A stretch of DNA of 61,912 bases from Nitrosomonadales bacterium (GTDB lineage: Bacteria > Pseudomonadota > Gammaproteobacteria > Burkholderiales > Gallionellaceae). The notes beneath the pieces are model-generated. The model saw nothing but the letters and a program-made list of their open reading frames with translations. It was not told where the DNA came from and did no database searches. The first letter of the stretch is position 1. Every line of letters starts with the position of its first letter. This document shows, in pieces, positions 46,497 through 56,143 of the stretch. The stretch spans positions 1 through 61,912 of the forward strand of contig CANJMS010000002.1 in NCBI GenBank assembly GCA_947475825.1. The letters are read 5' to 3'. Made by a program: the position numbers and the translations under genes.

Positions 46497-46928
46497 ATGA
46501 TTTATCTCGACACCAGCGCGTTGCTGAAACGCTACGTTCCCGAAGCCAACAGCGATATTTTTGACAACTATTTTGTGGGTAGTGCGCCATTTTTGATCAG
46601 CCAGTTGGTCTTGGTCGAACTCCGCTGTACGTTGGCACGCAAACGACGCAACAAAGAGATTGCAGCGGGGCGAGAAAAGGCCGCCATGGGCGAGGTACGC
46701 ACAGACATTCAAGATGGCCTCCTCGTCATTTCATCGGTTGCGGATACACATTTCTCCGAAGCACTGCATTTGATGGATGCTTTGCCAAAATTTCCGCTGC
46801 GCAGCCTGGATGCGATTCATTTGGCGATTGCCAATTCCCATCAAACACACGAGATCGCCACAGCGGATAATATTTTTCGGCAAGCGGCACAAGCTCTCCA
46901 AATAAAGGTTGCCTATTTCGGCACATAA
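46497..46928 (+). CDS. PIN-domain toxin (VapC-like)
   Basis: A 143-residue PIN ribonuclease: MIYLDTSALLKRYVPEANSD (Asp and the LDTSALLKRY motif), ISQLVLVELRCTLARKRR (Glu), FPLRSLDAIHLAIANSHQ (Asp), EIATADNIFRQAA (Asp). It forms a toxin-antitoxin pair with the gene before it. It ends 39 bp before lysS, at the right border of the accessory region, so it may help keep the region in place by addiction. Confidence 0.92.
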   Translation: MIYLDTSALLKRYVPEANSDIFDNYFVGSAPFLISQLVLVELRCTLARKRRNKEIAAGREKAAMGEVRTDIQDGLLVISSVADTHFSEALHLMDALPKFPLRSLDAIHLAIANSHQTHEIATADNIFRQAAQALQIKVAYFGT

Positions 46929-46967
46929 TTTTTATCTCTAATTTTAACTATCCCAGACCGAGTTTCC

Positions 46968-48470
46968 ATGACTGATCAAATCAACCCATCTCAAGACGAC
47001 AACCAGATTATCGCCGAGCGGCGCACTAAGCTCACTGCGCTGCGCGCACAAGGCATCGCATTCCCCAATGATTTTGAGCGCAAGCATTTGGCGGCAGATT
47101 TACACGCTGAGTTTGGTGAAAAAACTACCGAGGAATTAAGCGCGATGGCGGTGAATGTCGCCGTGGCTGGGCGCATGATGTTTAAGCGCGTGATGGGTAA
47201 GGCCAGCTTTGCCAGCGTGCAGGATATGAGTGGTCGCATTCAACTGTACATCAGCAATGATGATACTGGCGTGGCGACGCATGATGCATTTAAGCACCAT
47301 GATGTAGGCGATATTTTTGGCGCAATTGGAGTGCTTTTCAAAACCAAGACAGGCGAGCTTTCAGTGCGCGTCTCGCAACTTAGATTATTGACTAAGGCTT
47401 TGCGTCCCTTGCCAGAAAAATTTCACGGCCTCACCGATCAAGAGCAAAAGTATCGGCAGCGCCATGTCGATCTCATCACCAACGAAACGACGCGCAATAC
47501 TTTTATTGTTCGCTCAAAAGTTATTCAGGCGATACGCGAATTTTTTATGCGCCACAATTATTTGGAAGTGGAAACGCCGATGATGCATCCCATTCCGGGA
47601 GGTGCATCGGCGCGGCCTTTTAAGACGCATCACAATGCGTTGGATATGCAGCTTTACCTGCGTATTGCGCCGGAGCTTTATCTAAAGCGCTTGGTGGTGG
47701 GCGGCTTCGAGAAGGTGTTTGAGATCAATCGCAACTTTCGCAATGAGGGATTATCGACGCGGCATAATCCAGAATTCACCATGATTGAATTTTACGAGGC
47801 GTATCGGAATTATCATCATCTGATGGACTTCACCGAGAAATTATTTGCTGAAGTCGCGCAAAAAGTTTTGGGCTCTACAGTGATTAGTTATCAGGGACGC
47901 GAGTTGGATTTGTGCAAACCCTTTCATCGTTTGACCATCAATCAAGCCATACAAAAATATCATCCACAATTCTCTGATGCGCAGTTAAATGATCGCGACT
48001 TTATTCTCAAAACTTTGCAGGATCTCAAGGCCAAATATCGTCCTAATGATGGCTTGGGCGGAATGCAGTTGGCATTGTTTGAAGAGCTCACCGAGCATCA
48101 ATTATTCGAGCCTACATTTATTATAGACTACCCTGCAGAATCTTCTCCCTTGGCTCGTCGCAGCGACAGTCGCCCCGAAATCACCGAGCGTTTTGAACTG
48201 TTCATCGTCGGGCGTGAAATCGCGAATGGCTTCTCGGAATTGAATGATCCAGAAGATCAGGAAGCACGCTTTGATGCACAGGTAGCTGAAAAAGAAGCGG
48301 GCGATGAAGAGGCCATGTTCAAAGATAACGATTACATCCGTGCACTCGAATACGGCTTGCCACCGACAGCAGGCGAGGGTATTGGCATTGATCGTCTAGT
48401 GATGTTGCTGACGGATAGTGCCTCCATACGCGATGTGATTTTATTTCCGCACATGCGGCCAGAGGCATAA
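46968..48470 (+). CDS. lysS: lysyl-tRNA synthetase (class II)
   Basis: A 500-residue class II LysRS. It has an N-terminal OB-fold anticodon domain ([30 protein letters not shown]) and the catalytic core with motif 1 ([28 protein letters not shown]), motif 2 ([33 protein letters not shown]) and motif 3 ([14 protein letters not shown]). The length is typical. In many proteobacteria it is the third gene of recJ-prfB-lysS; here an 18-kb accessory region intervenes and its former promoter is presumably replaced. rmuC starts 32 bp downstream. Confidence 0.96.
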   Translation: MTDQINPSQDDNQIIAERRTKLTALRAQGIAFPNDFERKHLAADLHAEFGEKTTEELSAMAVNVAVAGRMMFKRVMGKASFASVQDMSGRIQLYISNDDTGVATHDAFKHHDVGDIFGAIGVLFKTKTGELSVRVSQLRLLTKALRPLPEKFHGLTDQEQKYRQRHVDLITNETTRNTFIVRSKVIQAIREFFMRHNYLEVETPMMHPIPGGASARPFKTHHNALDMQLYLRIAPELYLKRLVVGGFEKVFEINRNFRNEGLSTRHNPEFTMIEFYEAYRNYHHLMDFTEKLFAEVAQKVLGSTVISYQGRELDLCKPFHRLTINQAIQKYHPQFSDAQLNDRDFILKTLQDLKAKYRPNDGLGGMQLALFEELTEHQLFEPTFIIDYPAESSPLARRSDSRPEITERFELFIVGREIANGFSELNDPEDQEARFDAQVAEKEAGDEEAMFKDNDYIRALEYGLPPTAGEGIGIDRLVMLLTDSASIRDVILFPHMRPEA

Positions 48471-48502
48471 AGCGCACTCACCTAAATTTATAGAGAACTC
48501 CC

Positions 48503-49825
48503 ATGCTGGAAATCCTGTTAATCGTCGCCGTGATAGTGCTGGTGCTGGTGATTGCAATTATTGTTATGCAATATAGGCTAACCGCACAAACCGCGCAGGT
48601 GCTGGAGCATCAGCATCGTGCCATGCTGCTTGATTTGCACGATGGCTTGAATAAATTGGGCGACCGATTAAGTGCTTCGTCGCAAGATGCCGCAGAGCGT
48701 TTGCGTGTTTCCGTGGCGCAAGAATTGAATGCCACACGCGATGCCATGCAAGCGTTGCAATTAGCTCAAACCGAAAATCTGGCACAAACGCGCAACCAGG
48801 TTCTGGAAAAATTGCACCAGACATTGGCCGAACAAGGCAAAGCCGGACAAACGTTAATTCAAGACACCATGCGTCATGCCACGCAGCAACTCACCACCAG
48901 TATCGACATGTTGACTAAATCTGTGGATGGTCGCTTGGAACAAATCGGCGGCAAGGTCAGTGAACGATTGGATGAAGGCTTCAAAAAAACCAATGAAACT
49001 TTTGTCAGTGTGATGTCGCGTCTGGCGACGATTGATGAGGCGCAAAAAAAGATTGATGGCCTCACGACCAACATGGTTAGCTTGCAGGAATTGTTGGGTG
49101 ACAAGCGTTCACGCGGCGCGTTTGGTGAGGTGCAGTTAGAAGGCTTAGTGCGTAATCTGCTGCCCGAAGTAGCGTTTGAATTTCAATATACTTTTTCCAA
49201 CGGCACGCGGGTGGACTGTGTGCTTAAGCTGCCGGAACCGACTGGACTGATCGCGGTGGATTCCAAATTTCCATTGGAAAATTACGAGGGCATGTTTGCC
49301 GAAGGTGCGGATCGCACCAGTCCTGCGCTGTTTAAGGCTGGCGTAAAACGCCATGTGGACGACATTGCCAGCAAATATATTATCCCAGGCGAAACCAGCG
49401 ATGGCGCAGTAATGTTTATTCCGGCGGAAGCAGTGTTTGCTGAGATACACGCGCATCATCGTGATCTGGTGGAATACGCGCAGAAGCGGCGGGTATGGAT
49501 TGTTTCTCCGACTACGCTCATGGCCGTATTAAACACTGCCCGTGCAGTGTTGAAAGACACCGAAACACGCAAACAGGTACACATCATTCAAGATGAGTTA
49601 GGCAAGTTGGGCAAAGATTTTTCGCGCTTTGATGAGCGCATGAAAAAGCTTGCCGACCACATTCGCCAGGCCAGTAAAGATGTGGAGGAAGTGCATATCA
49701 GTAGCAAAAAAATTACTGATAGATTTGCGAAAATCGAGCGCGTTGATTTAGAGCAACCATCTACACTGCCTGATGAAGGTGGCGATCAGGATGCAGGTGA
49801 TGTGCCTGTCATACGGAAAGCATAG
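48503..49825 (+). CDS. rmuC: DNA recombination protein RmuC
   Basis: A 440-residue protein with an N-terminal membrane helix (EILLIVAVIVLVLVIAIIVMQY), a long coiled coil (residues about 35-190), and the RmuC nuclease-like domain: LGDKRSRGAFGEVQLEGLVRNLLPEVAFEFQYTFSNGTRVDCVLKLP, then IAVDSKFPLENY and VMFIPAEAVFAEIH. RmuC limits inversions at short inverted repeats in E. coli. That is of interest in a genome so rich in palindromes, though no direct link is shown. It lies in the lysS-rmuC-nadE run. Confidence 0.93.
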   Translation: MLEILLIVAVIVLVLVIAIIVMQYRLTAQTAQVLEHQHRAMLLDLHDGLNKLGDRLSASSQDAAERLRVSVAQELNATRDAMQALQLAQTENLAQTRNQVLEKLHQTLAEQGKAGQTLIQDTMRHATQQLTTSIDMLTKSVDGRLEQIGGKVSERLDEGFKKTNETFVSVMSRLATIDEAQKKIDGLTTNMVSLQELLGDKRSRGAFGEVQLEGLVRNLLPEVAFEFQYTFSNGTRVDCVLKLPEPTGLIAVDSKFPLENYEGMFAEGADRTSPALFKAGVKRHVDDIASKYIIPGETSDGAVMFIPAEAVFAEIHAHHRDLVEYAQKRRVWIVSPTTLMAVLNTARAVLKDTETRKQVHIIQDELGKLGKDFSRFDERMKKLADHIRQASKDVEEVHISSKKITDRFAKIERVDLEQPSTLPDEGGDQDAGDVPVIRKA

Positions 49826-49836
49826 GCTGAAAAAAA

Positions 49837-51477
49837 ATGAAAATCGCCCTCGCTCAAATCAATTGCACCTTGGGTGACCTCGTTGGTAACGCCGCTAAAA
49901 TTATTGTTTACAGCGAACGTGCCAAGCAAGCTGGAGCGAGTCTGTTACTCACGCCGGAAATGAGTTTGTGTGGTTATCAGCCAGAAGATTTACTGTTGCG
50001 CGACGGTTTTTACCAGGCTTGTAAATCGGCCTTGCATGAATTGGCCAAAAAAATAAATGGAATCACCGTTGTGGTAGGGCATCCGCATATCGAAGGGGGC
50101 AAGCGCTATAACGCCGCATCGGTGCTGCGCGATGGAAAAATTCTCGCCATGTATTGCAAACACAGTTTGCCTAACTACAGCGTGTTTGATGAAGAGCGTT
50201 ATTTTGCGCGTGGGAAATTACCGTGCGTGTTTGAAGTCGATGGCATCCAATTCGCGCTGAATATCTGCGCGGACATCTGGCAACCGCACACTGCCATGCA
50301 GGCCAAGAAAGCGGGCGCGCAAGTGCTGTTAGTGTTGAACGCCTCGCCGTATCACCTCGACAAACAAACTGCGCGTTATGAAATTATTCGCCAGCGCATT
50401 CGAGAAACAGGCTTGTCTATCGCCTATGTCAACATGGTGGGCGGGCAGGATGAGCTGGTATTCGATGGCGCTTCCTTTGCCATGAATGCAACGGGGGCCA
50501 TGAATGCAGAGGGCGCGTTGACGCATCAATTTTCAGCATTTGTAGAAACGCTGGGGTTACTTGAATTGAGTGCTGGAAAGTTTATTGCTGGGGAGCAAGT
50601 GCCTGCGCTCACACCAGAAGCCGACATTTATCGCGCGCTGTGTTTGGGCGTGCATGACTACATCACAAAAAATAACTTTCCCGGCGTGTTGTTGGGATTA
50701 TCCGGCGGCATAGATTCTGCGCTCACGCTGGCGATTGCAGTCGATGCCTTGGGTGCAGATCGCGTACATGCAGTGATGATGCCGTCACCTTATACCGCTC
50801 AGATTAGTCTGGATGATGCGCGGGAAATGGCTGCCACGCTCGGTGTGCGCTATGACGAACTGGATATTAAACCTGCACTGGATGCGCATCTTGCCACATT
50901 GCACCAGCAATTTAAAAATAGCGTAACCGACACCACCGAAGAAAATTTACAAGCGCGCATACGCGGCAATTTACTGATGGCGCTGTCTAATAAATTTGGC
51001 GCGCTGGTGCTGACTACCGGTAATAAATCTGAAATCGCGGTGGGTTACTGCACGCTGTATGGCGACATGGCTGGCGGCTTTGCGGTGCTGAAAGATGTCA
51101 GCAAAACATGGGTGGTGCGTCTGTCTAATTATCGCAACACATTAGGTTATCGCAATACCTTGGGCCACGTTATTCCGCAGCGCATCATCTCACGCCCGCC
51201 CAGCGCGGAATTAAAGCCTGACCAAACCGATCAGGACAGCTTGCCGCCTTACAATATTCTCGATGGCATCATGGAATGTTATGTTGAACAAAATCTCAGT
51301 ATTGCAGAAATTGTTAGGCGCGGTTTTGCCGAAGCGGATGTACGGCGTGTCGTTACCTTAATTCGTAGCAGCGAATATAAGCGTCGCCAATCACCAGTTG
51401 GCGTACGCGTGACCGATCGCAGTTTTGGCAAGGATTGGCGCTACCCGATTACGGTGCGCTATCAGGATAACTTTTAG
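49837..51477 (+). CDS. nadE: glutamine-dependent NAD+ synthetase
   Basis: A 546-residue two-domain enzyme. The N-terminal nitrilase-type glutaminase has the catalytic Glu in LLTPEMSLCGYQPEDLL, Lys in MYCKHSLPNYSVFDEERYF, and Cys in FALNICADIWQP. The C-terminal synthetase has the P-loop LGLSGGIDSALTLAIAVDALG and TGNKSEIAVGYCTLYGDMAGG. Odd feature: RNTLGYRNTLG near residue 430 is an 18-bp tandem duplication (TATCGCAACACATTAGGT, then a copy differing at 3 bases) before VIPQRIISRPPSAEL; relatives have one unit. It starts 11 bp after rmuC. Confidence 0.94.
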   Translation: MKIALAQINCTLGDLVGNAAKIIVYSERAKQAGASLLLTPEMSLCGYQPEDLLLRDGFYQACKSALHELAKKINGITVVVGHPHIEGGKRYNAASVLRDGKILAMYCKHSLPNYSVFDEERYFARGKLPCVFEVDGIQFALNICADIWQPHTAMQAKKAGAQVLLVLNASPYHLDKQTARYEIIRQRIRETGLSIAYVNMVGGQDELVFDGASFAMNATGAMNAEGALTHQFSAFVETLGLLELSAGKFIAGEQVPALTPEADIYRALCLGVHDYITKNNFPGVLLGLSGGIDSALTLAIAVDALGADRVHAVMMPSPYTAQISLDDAREMAATLGVRYDELDIKPALDAHLATLHQQFKNSVTDTTEENLQARIRGNLLMALSNKFGALVLTTGNKSEIAVGYCTLYGDMAGGFAVLKDVSKTWVVRLSNYRNTLGYRNTLGHVIPQRIISRPPSAELKPDQTDQDSLPPYNILDGIMECYVEQNLSIAEIVRRGFAEADVRRVVTLIRSSEYKRRQSPVGVRVTDRSFGKDWRYPITVRYQDNF

Positions 51478-51491
51478 TGTGTGAGGTTGAA

Positions 51492-51575
51492 ATGAAGCTG
51501 CGTGTCTTGATTTTAGGTTATGGCGGGATGGGACATGCGATGGAATTTCTGCTGGCGAAAATGCAGGATGCCTGA
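51492..51575 (+). pseudogene. N-terminal remnant of a Rossmann-fold dehydrogenase (GpsA-like)
   Basis: A 27-residue frame, MKLRVLILGYGGMGHAMEFL onward, then TGA; a few more codons in another frame (PELEIALLV) follow. GYGxMGHAMEFLL is the beginning of a group of NAD(P)-dependent glycerol-3-phosphate dehydrogenase-like proteins found after nadE in some betaproteobacteria. The rest is gone. A proper ribosome site (GAGGTTGAA) is still in front. The family assignment is tentative. Confidence 0.5.
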
Positions 51576-51604
51576 ATTGGAAATCGCGCTGCTGGTTTAG
51601 AATG

Positions 51605-52519
51605 TTATCTGTTGGCCTCGTGCTTACTGTTCAGCCATTGCCGTGCTGCATCTATCAACTCGCTTGCCGTTAATCCAATCGGTCCAATACCATTCTTCAC
51701 CAACTCATCGGCAGCGTGTCCATGAGCATAAACGGCCAACAGCAGGGCATCTCTGGCGATGAGACCTTGTGCGATCAATGCGGCAATCATGCCTGTTAAC
51801 ACATCCCCCGTGCCAGCACTGGCCAGACCCGGATTGCCGCTGGTATTAATTAAATATTCGCCTGACGGCATCATGCAAATGCTGCCCGCGCCTTTCAGCA
51901 CTACATAGCTATTGAATTGTTGTGCGAGCGATTGTGCAGCTGCGATGCGATCATCTTGCACGCTTGATATGCTGACACCTAACGACCGCGCTGCTTCACC
52001 TGGATGTGGCGTGAGCAGGGTAGGGTAGTTATCAGATCGCTGTTGCAAAATTTCAGCCAGCTCGGGATAGGTGGCAATGAGATTTAAGGCATCAGCATCC
52101 AGCACCAGCGGTGCGGCGTATTCCAATGCTCGCTGGAGCAAAAAATAAGCATCGGGTGTGTTGCCCAAACCGGGGCCTGCCACCAGCACGCTCAAATTAA
52201 ATTTAAATAATTCATTCGGAGAATGCAGCATGAGTTCAGGTTGCTGTAGATCAACGGTTGGGGAGTGTTGCGCTAACAGGCCGACATATACTCGTCCCGC
52301 ACCAAACTTCAACGCGGCGCGTGCAGCCAGAAAAGCCGCACCCACCATGCCATCTGCGCCACCCAAAACACCCACGCTGCCGTAATTCCCTTTGTGGCTA
52401 TCAGCCGAACGAGGTGCGGGTATTAACGAGGTAGCGTAGGTTTCATCCAGTACCTGCCCACGAGGTTGCAGCAATGTCGGTGCATCTAAATTCGGAGCAG
52501 CCAGATGAGAGGTGTGCAT
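51605..52519 (-). CDS. nnrD: ADP-dependent NAD(P)HX dehydratase
   Basis: A 304-residue ribokinase-like enzyme (YjeF C-terminal domain) that repairs hydrated NAD(P)H. Motifs: GSVGVLGGADGMVGAAFLAARAALKFGAGRVYVG, LVAGPGLGNTPDAY, PLVLDADALNL, LLTPHPGEAARSLG, and the catalytic GNPGLASAGTGDVLTGMIAALIAQG. The N-terminal epimerase domain (NnrE) of the usual bifunctional protein is absent; it must be separate or missing. It converges with nadE, a pleasing NAD context although on opposite strands. Confidence 0.92.
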   Translation of the reverse strand: MHTSHLAAPNLDAPTLLQPRGQVLDETYATSLIPAPRSADSHKGNYGSVGVLGGADGMVGAAFLAARAALKFGAGRVYVGLLAQHSPTVDLQQPELMLHSPNELFKFNLSVLVAGPGLGNTPDAYFLLQRALEYAAPLVLDADALNLIATYPELAEILQQRSDNYPTLLTPHPGEAARSLGVSISSVQDDRIAAAQSLAQQFNSYVVLKGAGSICMMPSGEYLINTSGNPGLASAGTGDVLTGMIAALIAQGLIARDALLLAVYAHGHAADELVKNGIGPIGLTASELIDAARQWLNSKHEANR

Positions 52520-52630
52520 GATTAAGAGGGTGGCGGGTAATGATTAAATCCTGCTATGGGTAGAATACATAATAGCCGCTTTGCTAATGTTACGTTTTTT
52601 ATCCGCTCATACTTGGTGTGGGGAAGTGGT

Positions 52631-53869
52631 TTACATCTGCCCCTGATCTTGATCGTGGCTGTGTTTTTTATATATCACACCCATGATGCCAGACAGTAAT
52701 AAACCAAATATGGTGATGATGGCGTAGATGCTGAAATCCAGCTTATTCATCAATGCGAATAAACCAAGCATGACGAAGATGCTGAGATTTTCGTTGAAAT
52801 TTTGTACGGCGATGGATCTGCCCGCACCCATCAGAATGTGGCCGCGATGTTGTAACAGCGCATTCATGGGCACAACAAAGTAGCCGGCCATCGCGCCAAT
52901 GACGATGAGCAGACCAATGGCAAGTATGGAATTGGTGATGGGGATCATCATTAATACGCCCACGCCCATGGCGATGCCGACTGGCAACACACGCACGGCA
53001 GATTCCAATTTGACATAGCGGGCTGCCAAGACAGAGCCAATGGCAATGCCGATCGCAACCCAGGCAGTGAGATATGCGGCGCGGCCTAAATCATATTGCA
53101 AGGCGACGGCTGCCCAAGCCAGTACGATGAGGCGCAATGTTGCGCCTGCTCCCCAGAATAGAGTGGTGACTGCGAGCGATACTTGTCCGAGCGGATCTTT
53201 CCACAATAATTTAAAGCAGTGCCAGAAATTGGTGACTAAAAATATCGGGCTGCGACTGATAGGTATGTGATCGATGGGGACACGCGGGATGCCCAAGTTG
53301 AATAACGCCGCTGTTATATATATGAAAAATATGATGGCGATTGCCAGCATGGGCGCGGTGGTAATGCCTGTTTCTATCATAGGCACATCCCATAAATTCA
53401 GCAGCGTGCTGGATACTGTAGGGTTGACTAACACGCCGCCGATCACTGCGCCTAAAACAATAGCAGCCACAGTTAAACCTTCCATCCAGCCATTAGCCGA
53501 TACTAGCTGATTAAACGGTAGATACTCGGTGAGAATGCCGTATTTGGCGGGGGAATACATCGCCGCACCAAAACCTGCGATGCCGAAAGCGATGAGCGGG
53601 CTGACCCCAACCAGCATGGCAATGCATCCGACCATTTTGATAGTGTTGCTGATGAACATGACGCGACCCTTGGGCAACGAGTCGGCAAACGCACCTACAA
53701 AAGGAGCCAATATAATATATGAGGCGACAAAAGCCTGTTGTAACACAGGGATGTGCCAGTCGGGAGCCAACATCTCTTTTAGCAGGGCGATTGCAGCAAA
53801 AAGCAGGGCGTTGTCTGCGAGCGCGGAAAAAAATTGCGCCGCAAGAATAATCTTAAAACCTCGATTCAT
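52631..53869 (-). CDS. lplT: lysophospholipid transporter LplT
   Basis: A 412-residue MFS membrane protein with about 12 helices, starting GFKIILAAQFFSALADNALLFAAIALLKEM, the LplT signature. YIILAPFVGAFADSLPKGRVMFISNTIKMVG and PAKYGILTEYLPFNQLVSANGWMEG follow. LplT flips lysophosphatidylethanolamine inward for re-acylation. The acyltransferase Aas, often adjacent, is not here. It lies 111 bp beyond the nnrD start on the same strand and diverges from alr. Confidence 0.93.
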   Translation of the reverse strand: MNRGFKIILAAQFFSALADNALLFAAIALLKEMLAPDWHIPVLQQAFVASYIILAPFVGAFADSLPKGRVMFISNTIKMVGCIAMLVGVSPLIAFGIAGFGAAMYSPAKYGILTEYLPFNQLVSANGWMEGLTVAAIVLGAVIGGVLVNPTVSSTLLNLWDVPMIETGITTAPMLAIAIIFFIYITAALFNLGIPRVPIDHIPISRSPIFLVTNFWHCFKLLWKDPLGQVSLAVTTLFWGAGATLRLIVLAWAAVALQYDLGRAAYLTAWVAIGIAIGSVLAARYVKLESAVRVLPVGIAMGVGVLMMIPITNSILAIGLLIVIGAMAGYFVVPMNALLQHRGHILMGAGRSIAVQNFNENLSIFVMLGLFALMNKLDFSIYAIITIFGLLLSGIMGVIYKKHSHDQDQGQM

Positions 53870-54008
53870 GCAGCGGATTGGGTATTGTTTCAGGAATCGT
53901 TTTATATCATGAAAATTCGATTTACATCATAATAAATCCAGTTTATATCGCGAAAATAAACTTCAGATGCCTGCTATTATTCGCAACATTAAAAACGTCT
54001 AATGATCA

Positions 54009-55079
54009 TTGAGTATGTCCCGCCCCATTCGATCTAAAATTAATCTTAGTGCGCTGCAATATAATTTACGTCTAGCCAGGCGCTTGACCAGTGCGCGTAT
54101 TATGGCGGTTATTAAAGCCGAAGCGTATGGGCATGGCCTATTGCATAGCGCGGATGCACTGGACGATGCAGATGGCTTTGCTTTACTTGAATTAAGAGAT
54201 GCAGTGAGTTTGCGCGAGGCTGGATTCCGCCAGACAATTTTATTGTTGGAGGGTTTTTTTTCGGTGGATGAGTTGCCGCGCATGGCTGAATATGAAATCG
54301 CCAGCGTCATACACAGCCCGCAGCAGATTGCCATGCTGGATGCTTACCCGCGCCGCGCCGCATTGGATGTGTGGCTCAAGGTGAATACTGGCATGAATCG
54401 TCTAGGCTTTGTCGCGCATGAATTATCTGTGGCGATGGAAAAACTCAAAGCGCATCCAGCAGTGCGCGACATCACACTGATGACTCATTTTTCTCATGCC
54501 GATGAAGCGACAGGTGTAACCGCGCAGATGGAAAAATTTAATCAACAAGTCGCCCCCTATCGATTAGCGCGATCATTAGCAAATTCGGCAGCGTTACTGC
54601 GCTACCCGGCAACCCACGCCGATTGGGTGCGTCCTGGCATTATGCTATACGGTTCATCTCCCTTTCCAGAAGTCAGCGCGCAACAACTGGGCTTGCAGCC
54701 AGTGATGACGTTGCAGAGTGAAATTATTGCGGTGCGTGATTTGGAAGCAGGGGAGTCAATCAGTTATGGCGGGTTGTTTAGTGCCAAATATCCCATGCGT
54801 ATCGGCGTAGTGGCCTGTGGCTATGCAGATGGTTATCCACGCCACGCGCCGAGTGGTACGCCAATTCTGGTAGATGGACGGCGCACCCGTATTTTAGGGC
54901 GCATTACGATGGATATGCTGTGTATAGATTTAAGTGCACACGCTGCTGCCAAGGTGGGCAGCACAGTGACGCTGTGGGGGGAAGGGTTGCCTGTGGAAGA
55001 AGTTGCGCAAGCGGCAGGTACGATCAGCTATGAATTGCTATGCGCGATGGCCAGGCGAGTGCCCATCATAGCCAGATAA
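54009..55079 (+). CDS. alr: alanine racemase
   Basis: A 356-residue PLP-dependent racemase making D-alanine for peptidoglycan. The PLP lysine is in IMAVIKAEAYGHGLLHSADAL; KVNTGMNRLGF, TLMTHFSHADE, VRPGIMLYGSSPF and the catalytic Tyr in SYGGLFSAKYPMRIGVVACGYADGYPRH are all present. The length is typical. The lplT-alr divergent pair is common in betaproteobacteria. The start is at GTG/ATG 54009 within TATGTCC-type context (MSMSRPIRSKINLSALQYNL); the ATG at 54015 is equally possible. Confidence 0.94.
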   Translation: MSMSRPIRSKINLSALQYNLRLARRLTSARIMAVIKAEAYGHGLLHSADALDDADGFALLELRDAVSLREAGFRQTILLLEGFFSVDELPRMAEYEIASVIHSPQQIAMLDAYPRRAALDVWLKVNTGMNRLGFVAHELSVAMEKLKAHPAVRDITLMTHFSHADEATGVTAQMEKFNQQVAPYRLARSLANSAALLRYPATHADWVRPGIMLYGSSPFPEVSAQQLGLQPVMTLQSEIIAVRDLEAGESISYGGLFSAKYPMRIGVVACGYADGYPRHAPSGTPILVDGRRTRILGRITMDMLCIDLSAHAAAKVGSTVTLWGEGLPVEEVAQAAGTISYELLCAMARRVPIIAR

Positions 55080-55138
55080 CCAGTCATAGCCAGATAAAAT
55101 TTAGTAGCAGAAATCTTTACTAAGGCCTCTCTAACAAT

Positions 55139-56143
55139 TCAAAGTTTTAATAAATGCTGCACATGTTCGCGCTCTTCCAGCAATTCCTGATAGCTTTCCT
55201 GCATGTGTTTTTTCCCTGCCTCGCTTATGACCAAACCTTGCACGATGTGGTATTGCCCATTGCTGCATGTCACAGGAAAACCATATACCACACCTTCGGG
55301 AATGCCGTAGCTGCCATCAGAAGGTACGCTCATGGTGACCCAGTCATCGGGGCGGGTGTCCAATACCCAATCGTGCATATGAGCAATGGCCGAGTTAGCC
55401 GCGCTAGCTGCGCTGGATAGACCCCGCGCTTCAATCACTGCTGCACCGCGCTTTTGCACGATGGGAATAAATTCATTATCAATCCAAGTGTGATCTTGCA
55501 ACATGTCCAGCACACGTTTGCATTGTCCCCTTGTGGGGCCATGTACTTCACAGTGCGACAAATCCGGATATTGGGTGCCAGAATGATTGCCCCACACCAC
55601 CATTTTCCTAACGTCCTGCACTGGCCGATTTAATTTTTTCGCAATTTGCGCAATGGCACGATTGTGATCCAGCCGCGTCATCGAACTGAAATTTTTAGGA
55701 TTAATGTTGGGTGCGTTATGCATGGCGATCAGCGCATTGGTGTTGGCCGGATTACCCACTACCAGTACTTTTACATTGGGCGAGGCGACTTCATTCATCA
55801 CCTTGCCTTGCTCAGAAAAAATTCCCGCGTTGGCGGTGATCAGGTCTTTGCGTTCCATCCCCTTGCTGCGCGGTCGCGCGCCCACCATCAAAATAACTTC
55901 CGCATCGCGAAACGCAACTTTAGGATCGTCCGTAATAATGACTTGTTGCAGCAGTGGAAAAACGCAATCTTCCAACTCCATCGCCACGCCGAGTAGTGTG
56001 GTTTGAGCTTGCGGGACATCGAGTAGTTGTAGCACAACAGGCTGATCACGTCCCAACATGCCACCGTTAGCGATGCGAAATAGTAGGCTGTACCCAATCT
56101 GACCGGCAGCACCTGTAATAGCAATACGGATAGGGGCTTTTAT
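55139..56143 (-). CDS. mdh: malate dehydrogenase, non-canonical start codon
   Basis: A TCA-cycle NAD-dependent malate dehydrogenase of about 334 residues. The Rossmann motif [60 protein letters not shown] and the catalytic His in [17 protein letters not shown] are present. No ATG, GTG or TTG lies between an in-frame TAG and the Rossmann motif. AAAGGAG is followed after 7 bases by ATA AAA GCC CCT, where relatives have ATG AAA. The first ATG (codon for M in GGMLGRDQ) would delete the NAD-binding loop. The frame also has an 8-residue in-frame insertion (GPTRGQCK) from a palindromic repeat at 55521. Either it starts at ATA/ATT or it is inactive. Confidence 0.85.
   Translation of the reverse strand: MKAPIRIAITGAAGQIGYSLLFRIANGGMLGRDQPVVLQLLDVPQAQTTLLGVAMELEDCVFPLLQQVIITDDPKVAFRDAEVILMVGARPRSKGMERKDLITANAGIFSEQGKVMNEVASPNVKVLVVGNPANTNALIAMHNAPNINPKNFSSMTRLDHNRAIAQIAKKLNRPVQDVRKMVVWGNHSGTQYPDLSHCEVHGPTRGQCKRVLDMLQDHTWIDNEFIPIVQKRGAAVIEARGLSSAASAANSAIAHMHDWVLDTRPDDWVTMSVPSDGSYGIPEGVVYGFPVTCSNGQYHIVQGLVISEAGKKHMQESYQELLEEREHVQHLLKL
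55521..55540. repeat. in-frame palindrome, copy 5 (in mdh)
   Basis: CATTGTCCCCTTGTGGGGCC; on the mdh coding strand it is read GPTRGQC, the third possible frame of the family. It lies in a loop between CEVHG and KRVLDML where homologues are shorter. Confidence 0.8.

Noticed and set aside
46170-46928. Reading this pair as part of the restriction operon
   Set aside because: It has its own palindromic operator and typical antitoxin-toxin order, so it is an independent unit.
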